64,000 nucleotides of DNA, from contig OZ022510.1 in the NCBI GenBank assembly GCA_963989385.1, positions 36,771,448 through 36,835,447 of the forward strand, read 5' to 3'. The position numbers and the translations under genes are program-made. Numbering within the stretch: position 1 is the first letter of the stretch; each line of letters starts with the position of its first letter. The notes beneath the pieces are model-generated. The model was not told where the DNA came from and searched no databases. It saw only the letters and a list, made by a program, of their open reading frames with translations. Shown piece after piece: positions 37,401-50,302 of this stretch. This DNA comes from Ctena decussata. Its lineage: Eukaryota > Mollusca > Bivalvia > Lucinida > Lucinidae.

Positions 37401-40153
37401 CCGATATCTCAAAGAAAATTTGCTGGGACCAGAAAATTGACTTTGAGATATCAGTAGTTTGGAGATATCGAAAAGTGACTGTCTGGTGAAATAAATACAT
37501 GTGTAAGGTCAGATGGAACAGCAAACAGGGTAGACTCTATTGGAAAGTTTGAGTAATTCTGGCATAGTAGCTTGGGAGGGGTGGCTGATGGGCCAAGCTG
37601 CTATGCCAGACGTGCTCAAAAATGCAACAGCAAACAGTGTCAATTCAGATGCAAATAATGTAGACTCAGAGAAAGGGGCCCCATACATTTATCTTTCAAC
37701 TGCAACATGTAAGCTGCTTTAGTATCTTTGTGAGTTCAATTTTTGCTGCCGCTTTTATTTTATATTTTCAGGCATCTCAAACTACCGATATCTCAAAGAA
37801 AATTTGCTGGGACCAGGAAATTAACTTTGAGGTATCAGTAGGTTGAAGGTACAGTATTCCCCCAAATAGTGTGAGTATTTTTTTCATTCCTTTGGGCATC
37901 GCTGGCAGACTTAGTTTGGTGAGAGGTAATGTTCAACTCCGGATATCTCAAACTACCGATATCTCAAAGAAAATTTGCTGGAACCAGGAAATTTACTTCG
38001 AGATATCAGTAAGTTGGAGGTATTGAGAGTTGACTGTTTGTTGAAGTACAATACATGTTTAAGGTCATAAGGAACAGCAGGGTAAAGGTTAAGGATCATA
38101 TGGAACAGTAAATAGGGTAGACTGTGGCAAAGTTTGAGCATTCTGGCATAGTTAGGTTGGTGGGGGGGATGTTCAACTTTGGATATTTCAAACTACCGAT
38201 ATCTCAAAGAAAATTTGCTGGGATCAGAAAATTGACTTTGAGATATCAGTAGTTTGGAGATATCGAGAGTTGACTGTCTGTTGAAATAAATACATGTGTA
38301 AGGTCAGATGGAAGAGCAAACAGGGTAGACTCTATGGCAAAGTTTGGGTAATTCTGGCATAGTAGCTTGGGAGGGGTGGATGCTGGGCCAAGCTGCTATG
38401 CCAGACGTGCTCAAAAATGCAATAGCAAACAGTGTCAATTCAGATGCAAATAATGTAGACTCAGAGAAAGGGGCCCCATACATTTATCTTTCAACTGCAA
38501 CATGTAACCTGCTTTAGTATCTTTGTGAGTTCAATTTTTGCTGCCGCTTTTATTTTATATTTTCAGGCATCTCAAACTACCGATATCTCAAAGAAAATTT
38601 GCTGGGACCAGGAAATTAACTCTGAGATATCAGTAGGTTGAAGGTACAGTATTCCCCCAAATAGTGTGAGTATTTTTTTCATTCCTTTGGGCATCGCTGG
38701 CAGACTTAGTTTGGTGAGAGGTAATGTTCAACTCCGGATATCTCAAACTACCGATATCTCAAAGGAAATTTGCTGGAACCAGGAAATTTACTTCGAGATA
38801 TCAGTAAGTTGGAGATATTGAGAGTTGACTGTTTGTTGAAGTACAATACATGTTTAAGGTCATAAGGAACAGCAGGGTAAAGGTTAAGGATCATATGGAA
38901 CAGTAAATAGGGTAGACTGTGGCAAAGTTTGAGCATTCTGGCATAGTTAGGTTGGTGGGGGGGGGATGTTCAACTTTGGATATTTCAAACTACCGATATC
39001 TAAAAGAAAATTTGCTGGGACCAGAAAATTGACTTTGAGATATCAGTAGTTTGGAGATATCGAGAGTTGACTGTCTGTTGAAATAAATACATGTGTAAGG
39101 TCAGATGGAACAGCAAACAGGGTAGACTCTATGGCAAAGTTTGGGTAATTCTGGCATAGTAGCTTGGGAGGGGTGGATGATGGGCCAAGCTGCTATGCCA
39201 GACGTGCTCAAAAATGCAATAGCAAACAGTGTCAATTCAGATGCAAATAATGTAGACTCAGAGAAAGGGGCCCCATACATTTATCTTTCAACTGCAACAT
39301 GTAACCTGCTTTAGTATCTTTGTGAGTTCAATTTTTGCTGCCGCTTTTATATTATATTTTCAGGCATCTCAAACTACCGATATCTCAAAGAAAATTTGCT
39401 GGGACCAGGAAATTAACTTTGAGATATCAGTAGGTTGAAGGTACAGTATTCCCCCAAATAGTGTGAGTATTTTTTTCATTCCTTTGGGCATCGCTGGCAG
39501 ACTTAGTTTGGTGAGAGGTAATGTTTAACTCCGGATATCTCAAACTACCGATATCTCAAAGGAAATTTGCTGGAACCAGGAAATTTACTTCGAGATATCA
39601 GTAAGTTGGAGATATTGAGAGTTGACTGTTTGTTGAAGTACAATACATGTTTAAGGTCATAAGGAACAGCAGGGTAAAGGTTAAGGATCATATGGAACAG
39701 TAAATAGGGTAGACTGTGGCAAAGTTTGAGCATTCTGGCATAGTTAGGTTCGTGGGGGGATGTTCAACTTTGGATATTTCAAACTACCGATATCTCAAAG
39801 AAAATTTGCTGGGACCAGAAAATTGACTTTGAGATATCAGTAGTTTGGAGATATCGAGAGTTGACTGTCTGTTGAAATAAATACATGTGTAAGGTCAGAT
39901 GGAACAGCAAACAGGGTAGACTCTATGGCAAAGTTTGGGTAATTCTGGCATAGTAGCTTGGGAGGGGTGGATGATGGGCCAAGCTGCTATGCCAGACGTG
40001 CTCAAAAATGCAATAGCAAACAGTGTGAATTCAGATGCAAATAATGTAGACTCAGAGAAAGGGGCCCCATACATTTATCTTTCAACTGCAACATGTAACC
40101 TGCTTTAGTATCTTTGTGAGTTCAATTTTTGCTGCCGCTTTTATTTTATATTT
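31402..40153 (+). repeat. Eleven-monomer higher-order unit, copy 2
   Basis: Follows copy 1 directly, beginning again at TTTCAGCCATC and ending with the AATGTTTAACTCC monomer (39522). The next A subunit reads TTTCAGGCATC, which marks the end of the duplication. The near-identity over 8.75 kb makes this the most recent large event in the window, or an assembly duplication; the sequence alone cannot separate the two. Confidence 0.92.
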
Positions 40154-41241
40154 TCAGGCATCTCAAACTACCGATATCTCAAAGAAAATTTGCTGGGACC
40201 AGGAAATTAACTTTGAGGTATCAGTAGGTTGAAGGTACAGTATTCCCCCAAATAGTGTGAGTATTTTTTTCATTCCTTTGGGCATCGCTGGCAGACTTAG
40301 TTTGGTGAGAGGTAATGTTCAACTCCGGATATCTCAAACTACCGATATCTCAAAGAAAATTTGCTGGAACCAGGAAATTTACTTCGAGATATCAGTAAGT
40401 TGGAGATATTGAGAGTTGACTGTTTGTTGAAGTACAATACATGTTTAAGGTCATAAGGAACAGCAGGGTAAAGGTTAAGGATCATATGGAACAGTAAATA
40501 GTTATTGACTGTGGCAAAGTTTCAGCATTCTGGCATAGTTAGGTTGGTGGGGGGGGATGTTCAACTTTGGATATTTCAAACTACCGATATCTCAAAGAAA
40601 ATTTGCTGGGACCAGAAAATTGACTTTGAGATATCAGTAGTTTGGAGATATCGAGAGTTGACTGTCTGTTGAAATAAATACATGTGTAAGGTCAGATGGA
40701 ACAGCAAACAGGGTAGACTCTATTGCAAAGTTTGAGTAATTCTGGCATAGTAGCTTGGGAGGGGTGGCTGATGGGCCAAGCTGCTATGCCAGACGTGCTC
40801 AAAAATGCAACAGCAAACAGTGTCAATTCAGATGCAAATAATGTAGACTCAGAGAAAGGGGCCCCATACATTTATCTTTCAACTGCAACATGTAACCTGC
40901 TTTAGTATCTTTGTGAGTTCAATTTTTGCTGCCGCTTTTATTTTATATTTTCAGGCATCTCAAACTACCGATATCTCAAAGAAAATTTGCTGGGACCAGG
41001 AAATTAACTTTGAGATATCAGTAGGTTGAAGGTACAGTATTTCCCCAAATAGTGTGAGTATTTTTTTTCATTCCTTTGGGCATCGCTGGCAGACTTAGTT
41101 TGGTGGGAGGTAATGTTCAACTCCGGATATCTCAAACTACCGATATCTCAAAGGAAATTTGCTGGAACCAGGAAATTTACTTCGAGATATCAGTAAGTTG
41201 GAGATATTGAGAGTTGACTGCTTTGTTGAAGTACAATACAT

Positions 41242-41259
41242 GTTTAAGGTGTTTAAGGT
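41242..41259 (+). repeat. 9-bp tandem duplication in monomer 52
   Basis: Second occurrence of the GTTTAAGGT doubling, 35015 bp from the first. This copy also has an added T just upstream (CTGCTTTGTTG near 41219-41229 against CTGCTTGTTG in monomer 8), so it has changed since the block was duplicated. Confidence 0.92.
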
Positions 41260-44200
41260 CATAAGGAACAGCAGGGTAAAGGTTAAGGATCATATGGAAC
41301 AGTAAATAGTGTAGACTGTGGCAAAGTTTGAGCATTCTGGCATAGTTAGGTTGGTGGGGGGAAATGTTCAACTTTGAATATTTCAAACTACCGATATCTC
41401 AAAGAAAAATTGCTGGGACCAGAAAATTGACTTTGAGATATCAGTAGTTTGGAGATATCGAGAGTTGACTGTCTGTTGAAATAAATACATGTGTAAGGTC
41501 AGATGGAACAGCAAACAGGGTAGACTCTATGGCAAAGGTTGGGTAAATCTGGCATAGTAGCTTGGGAGGGGTGGATGATGGGCCAAGCTGCTATGCCAGA
41601 CGTGCTCAAAAATGCAATAGCAAACAGTGTCAATTCAGATGCAAATAATGTAGACTCAGAGAAAGGGGCCCCATACATTTATCTTTCAGCTGCAACATGT
41701 AACCTGCTTTAGTATCTTTGTGAGTTCAATTTTTGCTGCCGCTTTTATTTTATATTTTTAGGCATCTCAAACTACCGATATCTCAAAGAAAATTTGCTGG
41801 GACCAGGAAATTAACTTTGAGATATCAGTAGGTTGAAGGTACAGTATTCCCCCAAAAAGTGTGAGTATTTTTTCATTCCTTTGGGCATGGCTGGCAGACT
41901 TAGTTTGGTGAGAGGTAATGTTCAACTCCGGATATCTCAAACTACAGATATCTCAAAGAAAATTTGCTGGAACCAGGAAATTTTCTTCGAGATATCAGTA
42001 AATTGGGGATATTGAGAGTTGACTGTTTGTTGAAGTACAATACATGTTTAAGGTCATAAGGAACAGCAGGGTAAAGGTTAAGGATCATATGGAACAGTAA
42101 ATAGGGTAGACTGTGGCAAAGTTTGAGCATTCTGGCATAGTTAGGATGGTGGGGGGGATGTTCAACTTTGGATATTTCAAACTACCGATATCTCAAAGAA
42201 AATTTGCTGGGACCAGAAAATTGACTTTGAGATATCAGTAGTTTGGAGATATCGAGAGTTGACTGTCTGTTGAAATAAATACATGTGTAAGGTCAGATGG
42301 AACAGCAAACAGGGTAGACTCTATGGCAAAGTTTGGGTAATTCTGGCATAGTAGCTTGGGAGGGGTGGATGATGGGCCAAGCTGCTATGCCAGACGTGCT
42401 CAAAAATGCAATAGCAAACAGTGTCAATTCAGATGCAAATAATGTAGACTCAGAGAAAGGGGCCCCATACATTTATCTTTCAACTGCAACATGTTACCTG
42501 CTTTAGTATCTTTGTGAGTTCAATTTTTGCTGCCGCTTTTATTTTATATTTTCAGGCATCTCAAACTACCGATATCTCAAAGAAAATTTGCTGGGACCAG
42601 GAAATTAACTTTGAGATATCAGTAGGTTGAAGGTACAGTATTCCCCCAAAAAGTGTGAGTATTTTTTCATTCCTTTGGGCATGGCTGGCAGACTTAGTTT
42701 GGTGAGAGGTAATGTTCAACTCATGATATCTCAAAGAAAATTTGCTGGAACCAGGAAATTTTCTTCGAGATATCAGTAAATTGGGGATATTGAGAGTTGA
42801 CTGTTTGTTGAAGTACAATACATGTTTAAGGTCATAAGGAACAGCAGGGTAAAGGTTAAGGATCATATGGAACAGTAAATAGGGTAGACTGTGGCAAAGT
42901 TTGAGCATTCTGGCATAGTTAGGATGGTGGGGGGGATGTTCAACTTTGGATATTTCAAACTACCGATATCTCAAAGAAAAATTGCTGGGACCAGAAAATT
43001 GACTTTGAGATATCAGTAGTTTGGAGATATCGAGAGTTGACTGTCTGTTGAAATAAATACATGTGTAAGGTCAGATGGAACAGCAAACAGGGTAGACTCT
43101 ATGGCAAAGTTTGGGTAAATCTGGCATAGTAGCTTGGGAGGGGTGGATGATGGGCCAAGCTGCTATGCCAGACGTGCTCAAAAATGCAATAGCAAACAGT
43201 GTCAATTCAGATGCAAATAATGTAGACTCAGAGAAAGGGGCCCCATACATTTATCTTTCAACTGCAACATGTTACCTGCTTTAGTATCTTTGTGAGTTCA
43301 ATTTTTGCTGCCGCTTTTATTTTATATTTTCAGGCATCTCAAACTACCGATATCTCAAAGAAAATTTGCTGGGACCAGGAAATTAACTATGAGATATCAG
43401 TAGGTTGAAGGTACAGTATTCCCCCAAATAGTGTGAGTATTTTTTTCATTCCTTTGGGCATCGCTGGCAGACTTAGTTTGGTGAGAGGTAATGTTCAACT
43501 CCGGATATCTCAAACTACCGATATCTCAAAGGAAATTTGCTGGAACCAGGAAATTTACTTCGAGATATCAGTAAGTTGGAGATATTGAGAGTTGACTGTT
43601 TGTTGAAGTACAATACATGTTTAAGGTCATAAGGAACAGCAGGGTACAGGTTAAGGATCATATGGAACAGTAAATAGTGTAGACTGTGGCAAAGTTCGAG
43701 CATTCTGGCATAGTTAGGTTGGAGGGGGGGGATGTTCAACTTTGGATATTTCAAACTACCGATATCTCAAAGAAAATTTGCTGGGACCAGAAAATTGACT
43801 TTGAGATATCTGTAGTTTGGAGATATCGAGAGTTGACTGTCTGTTGAAATAAATACATGTGTAAGGTCAGATGGAACAGCAAACAGGGTAGACTCTATGG
43901 CAAAGTTTGGGTAATTCTGGCATAGTAGCTTGGGAGGGGTGGATGATGGGCCAAGCTGCTATGCCAGACGTGCTCAAAAATGCAATAGCAAACAGTGTGA
44001 ATTCAGATGCAAATAATGTAGACTCAGAGAAAGGGGCCCCATACATTTATCTTTCAACTGCAACATGTAACCTGCTTTAGTATCTTTGTGAGTTCAATTT
44101 TTGCTGCCGCTTTTCTTTTATATTTTCAGGCATCTCAAACTACCGATATCTCAAAGAAAATTTGCTGGGACCAGGAAATTAACTTTGAGATATCAGTAGG

Positions 44201-44920
44201 TTGAAGGTACAGTATTCCCCCAAATAGTGTGAGTATTTTTTTCATTCCTTTGGACATCGCTGGCAGACTTAGTTTGGTGAGAGGTAATGTTCAACTCCGG
44301 ATATCTCAAACTACCGATATCTCAAAGGAAATTTGCTGGAACCAGGAAATTTACTTCGAGATATCAGTAAGTTGGAGATATTGAGAGTTGACTGTTTGTT
44401 GAAGTACAATACATGTTTAAGGTCATAAGGAACAGCAAGGTAAAGGTTAAGGATCATATGGAACAGTAAATAGGGTAGACTGTGGCAAAGTTTGAGCATT
44501 CTGGCATAGTTAGGTTGGTGGGGGGATGTTCAACTTTGGATATTTCAAAATACCGATATCTCAAAGAAAATTTGCTGGGACCAGAAAATTGACTTTGAGA
44601 TATCAGTAATTTGGAGATATCGAGAGTTGACTGTCTGTTGAAATAAATACATGTGTAAGGTCAGATGGAACAGCAAACAGGGAAGACTCTATGGCAAAGT
44701 TTGGGTAATTCTGGCATAGTAGCTTGGGAGGGGTGGATGATGGGCCAAGCTGCTATGCCAGACGTGCTCAAAAATGCAATAGCAAACAGTGTGAATTCAG
44801 ATGCAAATAATGTAGACTCAGAGAAAGGGGCCCCATACATTTATCTTTCAACTGCAACATGTAACCTGCTTTAGTATCTTTGTGAGTTCAATTTTTGCTG
44901 CCGCTTTTATTTTATATTTT

Positions 44921-45714
44921 CAGGCATCTCAAACTACCGATATCTCAAAGAAAATTTGCTGGGACCAGGAAATTAACTTTGAGATATCAGTAGGTTGAAG
45001 GTACAGTATTCCCCCAAATAGTGTGAGTATTTTTTTCATTCCTTTGGGCATCGCTGGCAGACTTAGTTTGGTGAGAGGTAATGTTCAACTCCGGATATCT
45101 CAAACTACCGATATCTCAAAGAAAATTTGCTGGAACCAGGAAATTTACTTCGAGATATCAGTAAGTTGGAGATATTGAGAGTTGACTGTTTGTTGAAGTA
45201 CAATACATGTTTAAGGTCATAAGGAACAGCAGGGTAAAGGTTAAGGATCATATGGAACAGTAAATAGGGTAGACTGTGGCAAAGTTTGAGCATTCTGGCA
45301 TAGTTAGGTTGGTGGAGGGATGTTCAATTTTGGATATTTCAAACTACCGATATCTCAAAGAAAATTTGCTGGGACCAGAAAATTGACTTTGAGATATCAG
45401 TAGTTTGGAGATATCGAGAGTTGACTGTCTGTTGAAATAAATACATGTGTAAGGTCAGATGGAACAGCAAACAGGGTAGACTCTATGGCAAAGTTTGGGT
45501 AATTCTGGCATAGTAGCTTGGGAGGGGTGGATGATGGGCCAAGCTGCTATGCCAGACGTGCTCAAAAATGCAATAGCAAACAGTGTGAATTCAGATGCAA
45601 ATAATCTAGACTCAGAGAAAGGGGCCCCATACATTTATCTTTCAACTGCAACATGTAACCTGCTTTAGTATCTTTGTGAGTTCAATTTTTGCTGCCGCTT
45701 TTATTTTATATTTT
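44921..45714 (+). repeat. Mosaic monomer 57
   Basis: It stands where the left block has two monomers (13 and 14). Its B is ordinary. The B/C junction is GGTGGAGGGATGTTCAATTTTG (interrupted here as GGTGGAGGGA then TGTTCAATTTTG), as in the distant monomers at 14075, 18055 and 20443. Its U carries AATAATCTAGAC, as monomer 14 does near 11364. At least three sources are therefore combined in 794 bp. Confidence 0.8.
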
Positions 45715-46896
45715 CAGGCATCTCAAACTACCGATATCTCAAAGAAAATTTGCTGGGACCAGGAAATTAACTTTGAGATATCAGTAGGTTGAAGGTACAG
45801 TATTCCCCCAAATAGTGTGAGTATTTTTTTTCATTCCTTTTGGCATCGCTGGCAGACTTAGTTTGGTGAGAGGTAATGTTCAACTCCGGATATCTCAAAA
45901 TACCTATATCTCAAAGAAAATTTGCTGGAACCAGGAAATTTACTTCGAGATATCAGTAAGGTGGAGATATTGAGAGTTGACTGTTTGTTGAAGTAGAATA
46001 CATGTTTAAGGTCATAAGGAACAGCAGGGTAAAGGTTAAGGATCATATGGAACAGTAAATAGGGTAGACTGTGGCAAAGTTTGAGCATTCTGGCATAGTT
46101 AGGTTGGTGGGGGGATGTTCAACTTTGGATATTTCAAACTATCGATATCTCAAAGAAAATTTGCTGGGACCAGAAAATTGACTTTGAGATATCAGTAGTT
46201 TGGAGATATCGAGAGTTGACTGTCTGTTGAAATAAATACATGTGTAAGGTCAGATGGAACAGCAAACAGGGTAGACTCTATGGCAAAGTTTGGGTAATTC
46301 TGGCATAGTAGCTTGGGAGGGATGGATGATGGGCCAAGCTGCTATGCCAGACGTGCTCAAAAATGCAATAGCAAACAGTGTGAATTCAGATGCAAATAAT
46401 GTAGACTCAGAGAAAGGGGCCCCATACATTTATCTTTCAACTGCAACATGTAACCTGCTTTAGTATCTTTGTGAGTTCAATTTTTGCTGCCGCTTTTATT
46501 TTATATATTTTCAGGCATCTCAAACTACCGATATCTCAAAGAAAATTTGCTGGGACCAGGAAATTAACTTTGAGATATCAGTAGGTTGAAGGTACAGTAT
46601 TCCCCCAAATAGTGTGAATATTTTTTTCATTCCTTTGGGCATCGCTGGCAGACTTAGTTTGGTGAGAGGTAATGTTCAACTCCGGATATCTCAAACTACC
46701 GATATCTCAAAGAAAATTTGCTGGAACCAGGAAATTTACTTCGAGATATCAGTAAGATGGAGATATTGAGAGTTGACTGTTTGTTGAAGTACAATACATG
46801 TTTAAGGTCATAAGGAACAGCAGGGTAAAGGTTAAGGATCATATGGAACAGTAAATATGGTAGACTGTGGCAAAGTTTGAGCATTCTGGCATAGTT

Positions 46897-47912
46897 AGTT
46901 TGGTGGGCAGATGTTCAGCTTTGGATATTTCAAACTACCGATATCTCAAAGAAAATTTGCTGGGACCTGAAAATTGACTTTGAGATATCAGTAGTTTGGA
47001 GATATCGAGAATTGACTGTCTATTGAAATAAATACATGTGTAAGGTCAGATGGAACAGCAAACAGGGTAGACTCTATGGCAAAGTTTGGGTAATTCTAGC
47101 ATAGTAGCTTGGGAGGGGTGGATGATGGGCCAAGCTGCTATGCCAGACTTGCTCGCAAATGCAAAATCAAACAGTGTGAATTCAGATGCAAATAATGTAG
47201 ACTCAGAGAAAGGGGCCCCATACATTTATCTTTCAATTGCAACATGTAACCTGCTTTAGTATCTTTGTGAGTTCAATTTTTGCTGCCGCTTTTATTTTAT
47301 ATTTTCAGGCATCTCAAACTACCGATATCTCAAAGAAAATTTGCTGGGACCAGGAAATTAACTTTGAGATATCAGTAGGTTGAAGGTACAGTATTCCCCC
47401 AAATAGTGTGAGTATTTTTTTCATTCCTTTGGGCATCGCTGGCAGGCTTAGTTTGGTGAGAGGTAATGTTCAACTCCGGATATCTCAAACTACCGATATA
47501 TCAAAGAAAATTTGCTGGAACCAGGAAATTTACTTCGAGATATCAGTAAGTTGGAGATATTGAGAGTTGACTGTTTGTTGAAGTACAATACATGTTTAAG
47601 GTCATAAGGAACAGCAGGGTAAAGGTTAAGGATCATATGGAACAGTAAATAGTGTAGACTGTGGCAAAGTTTGAGCATTCTGGCATAGTTAGGTTGGTGG
47701 GGGGGGGAGATGTTCAACTTTGGATATTTCAAACTACCGATATCTCAAAGAAAATTTGCTGGGACCAGAAAATTGACTTTGAGATATCAGTAATTTGGAG
47801 ATATCGAGAGTTGACTGTCTGTTGAAATAAATACATGTGTAAGGTCAGATGGAACAGCAAACAGGGTAGACTCTATGGCAAAGTTTGGGTAATTCTGGCA
47901 TAGTAGCTTGGG
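46897..47912 (+). repeat. Variant patch repeated three monomers later, copy 1
   Basis: A roughly 1-kb stretch with a dense set of changes: TAGTTTGGTGGGC, GGGACCTGAAAATTG, GAGAATTGACTGTCTATTG, TTCTAGCATAG, GACTTGCTCGCAAATGC, TTTCAATTGC, GGCAGGCTTAG and CCGATATATC. All of them recur at 49287-50302, an offset of about 2390. The monomers in between (landmarks 48289 and 49086) lack these changes. Confidence 0.88.
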
Positions 47913-49286
47913 AGGGATGGATGATGGGCCAAGCTGCTATGCCAGACGTGCTCAAAAATGCAATAGCAAACAGTGTGAATTCAGATGCAAATAATCTAGA
48001 CTCAGAGAAAGGGGCCCCATACATTTATCTTTCAACTGCAACATGTAACCTGCTTTAGTATCTTTGTGAGTTCAATTTTTGCTGCCGCTTTTATTTTATA
48101 TTTTCAGGCATCTCAAACTACCGATATCTCAAAGAAAATTTGCTGGGACCAGGAAATTAACTTTGAGATATCAGTAGGTTGAAGGTACAGTATTCCCCCA
48201 AATAGTGTGAGTATTTTTTTCATTCCTTTGGGCATCGCTGGCAGACTTAGTTTGGTGAGAGGTAATGTTCAACTCCGGATATCTCAAACTACCGATATCT
48301 CAAAGAAAATTTGCTGGAACCAGGAAATTTACTTCGAGATATCAGTAAGTTGGAGATATTGAGAGTTGACCGTTTGTTGAAGTACAATACATGTTTAAGG
48401 TCATAAGGAACAGCAGGGTAAAGGTTAAGGATCATATGGAACAGTAAATAGGGTAGACTGTGGCAAAGTTTGAGCATTCTGGCATAGTTAGGTTGGTGGG
48501 GGGGGGATGTTCAACTTTGGATATTTCAAACTACCGATATCTCAAAGAAAATTTACTGGGACCAGAAAATTGACTTTGAGATATCAGTAGTTTGGAGATA
48601 TCGAGAGTTGACTGTCTGTTGAAATAAATACATGTGTAAGGTCAGATGGAACAGCAAACAGGGTAGACTCTATGGCAAAGTTTGGGTAATTCTGGCATAG
48701 TAGCTTGGGAGGGGTGGATGATGGGCCAAGCTGCTATGCCAGACGTGCTCAAAAATGCAATAGCAAACAGTGTGAATTCAGATGCAAATAATGTAGACTC
48801 AGAGAAAGGGGTCCCATACATTTATCTTTCAACTGCAACATGTAACCTGCTTTAGTATCTTTGTGAGTTCAATTTTTGCTGCCGCTTTTATTTTATATTT
48901 TCAGGCATCTCAAACTACCGATATCTCAAAGAAAATTTGCTGGGACCAGGAAATTAACTTTGAGATATCAGTAGGTTGAAGGTACAGTATTCCCCCAAAT
49001 AGTGTGAGTATTTTTTTCATTCCTTTGGGCATCGCTGGCAGACTTAGTTTGGTGAGAGGTAATGTTCAACTCCGGATATCTCAAACTACCGATATCTCAA
49101 AGAAAATTTGCTGGCACCAGGAAATTTACTTCGAGATATCAGTAAGTTGGAGATATTGAGAGTTGACTGTTTGTTGAAGTACAACACATGTTTAAGGTCA
49201 TAAGGAACAGCAGGGTAAAGGTTAAGGATCATATGGAGCAGTAAATAGGGTAGACTGTGGCAAAGTTTGAGCATTCTGGCATAGTT

Positions 49287-50302
49287 AGTTTGGTGGGCGG
49301 ATGTTCAACTTTGAATATTTCAAACTACCGATATCTCAAAGAAAATTTGCTGGGACCTGAAAATTGACTTTGAGATATCAGTAGTTTGGAGATATCGAGA
49401 ATTGACTGTCTATTGAAATAAATACATGTGTAAGGTCAGATGGAAGAGCAAACAGGGTAGACTCTATGGCAAAGTTTGGGTAATTCTAGCATAGTAGCTT
49501 GGGAGGGGTGGATGATGGGCCAAGCTGCTATGCCAGACTTGCTCGCAAATGCAAAATCAAACAGTGTGAATTCAGATGCAAATAATGTAGACTCAGAGAA
49601 AGGGGCCCCATACATTTATCTTTCAATTGCAACATGTAACCTGCTTTAGTATCTTTGTGAGTTCAATTTTTGCTGCCGCTTTTATTTTATATTTTCAGGC
49701 ATCTCAAACTACCGATATCTCAAAGAAAATTTGCTGGGACCAGGAAATTAACTTTGAGATATCAGTAGGTTGAAGGTACAGTATTCCCCCAAATAGTGTG
49801 AGTATTTTTTTCATTCCTTTGGGCATCGCTGGCAGGCTTAGTTTGGTGAGAGGTTATGTTCAACTCCGGATATCTCAAACTACCGATATATCAAAGAAAA
49901 TTTGCTGGAACCAGGAAATTTACTTCGAGATATCAGTAAGTTGGAGATATTGAGAGTTGACTGTTTGTTGAAGTACAATACATGTTTAAGGTCATAAGGA
50001 ACAGCAGGGTAAAGGTTAAGGATCATATGGAACAGTAAATAGTGTAGACTGTGGCAAAGTTTGAGCATTCTGGCATAGTTAGGTTGGTGGGGGGGGGGAG
50101 ATGTTCAACTTTGGATATTTCAAACTACCGATATCTCAAAGAAAATTTGCTGGGACCAGAAAATTGACTTTGAGATATCAGTAATTTGGAGATATCGAGA
50201 GTTGACTGTCTGTTGAAATAAATACATGTGTAAGGTCAGATGGAACAGCAAACAGGGTAGACTCTATGGCAAAGTTTGGGTAATTCTGGCATAGTAGCTT
50301 GG
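49287..50302 (+). repeat. Variant patch repeated three monomers later, copy 2
   Basis: Second copy of the 46897-47912 patch, with a few private differences (GGGCGG for GGGCAG, GGAAGAGC for GGAACAGC, GAGGTTATG for GAGGTAATG). It ends before the GGGATGG / GGGGTGG difference near 47917 / 50307. This is either a three-monomer duplication whose remainder has been overwritten, or a conversion tract of about 1 kb. Confidence 0.85.

Larger units (their letters stand above)
34218..46896 (+). repeat. Large repeated block, right copy (monomers 43-59)
   Basis: Counterpart of 1-12690. It has one monomer more than the left copy near 39.5 kb (landmarks 38748, 39545 and 40339 against 4531 and 5325). It has one fewer near 45.1 kb, where 10075 and 10864 are represented by the single landmark 45105. 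Single-base differences are few; one T insertion near 41222 is private to this copy. Correspondence ends where the right copy reads TAGTTTGGTGGGCAG near 46896-46910. Confidence 0.9.
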
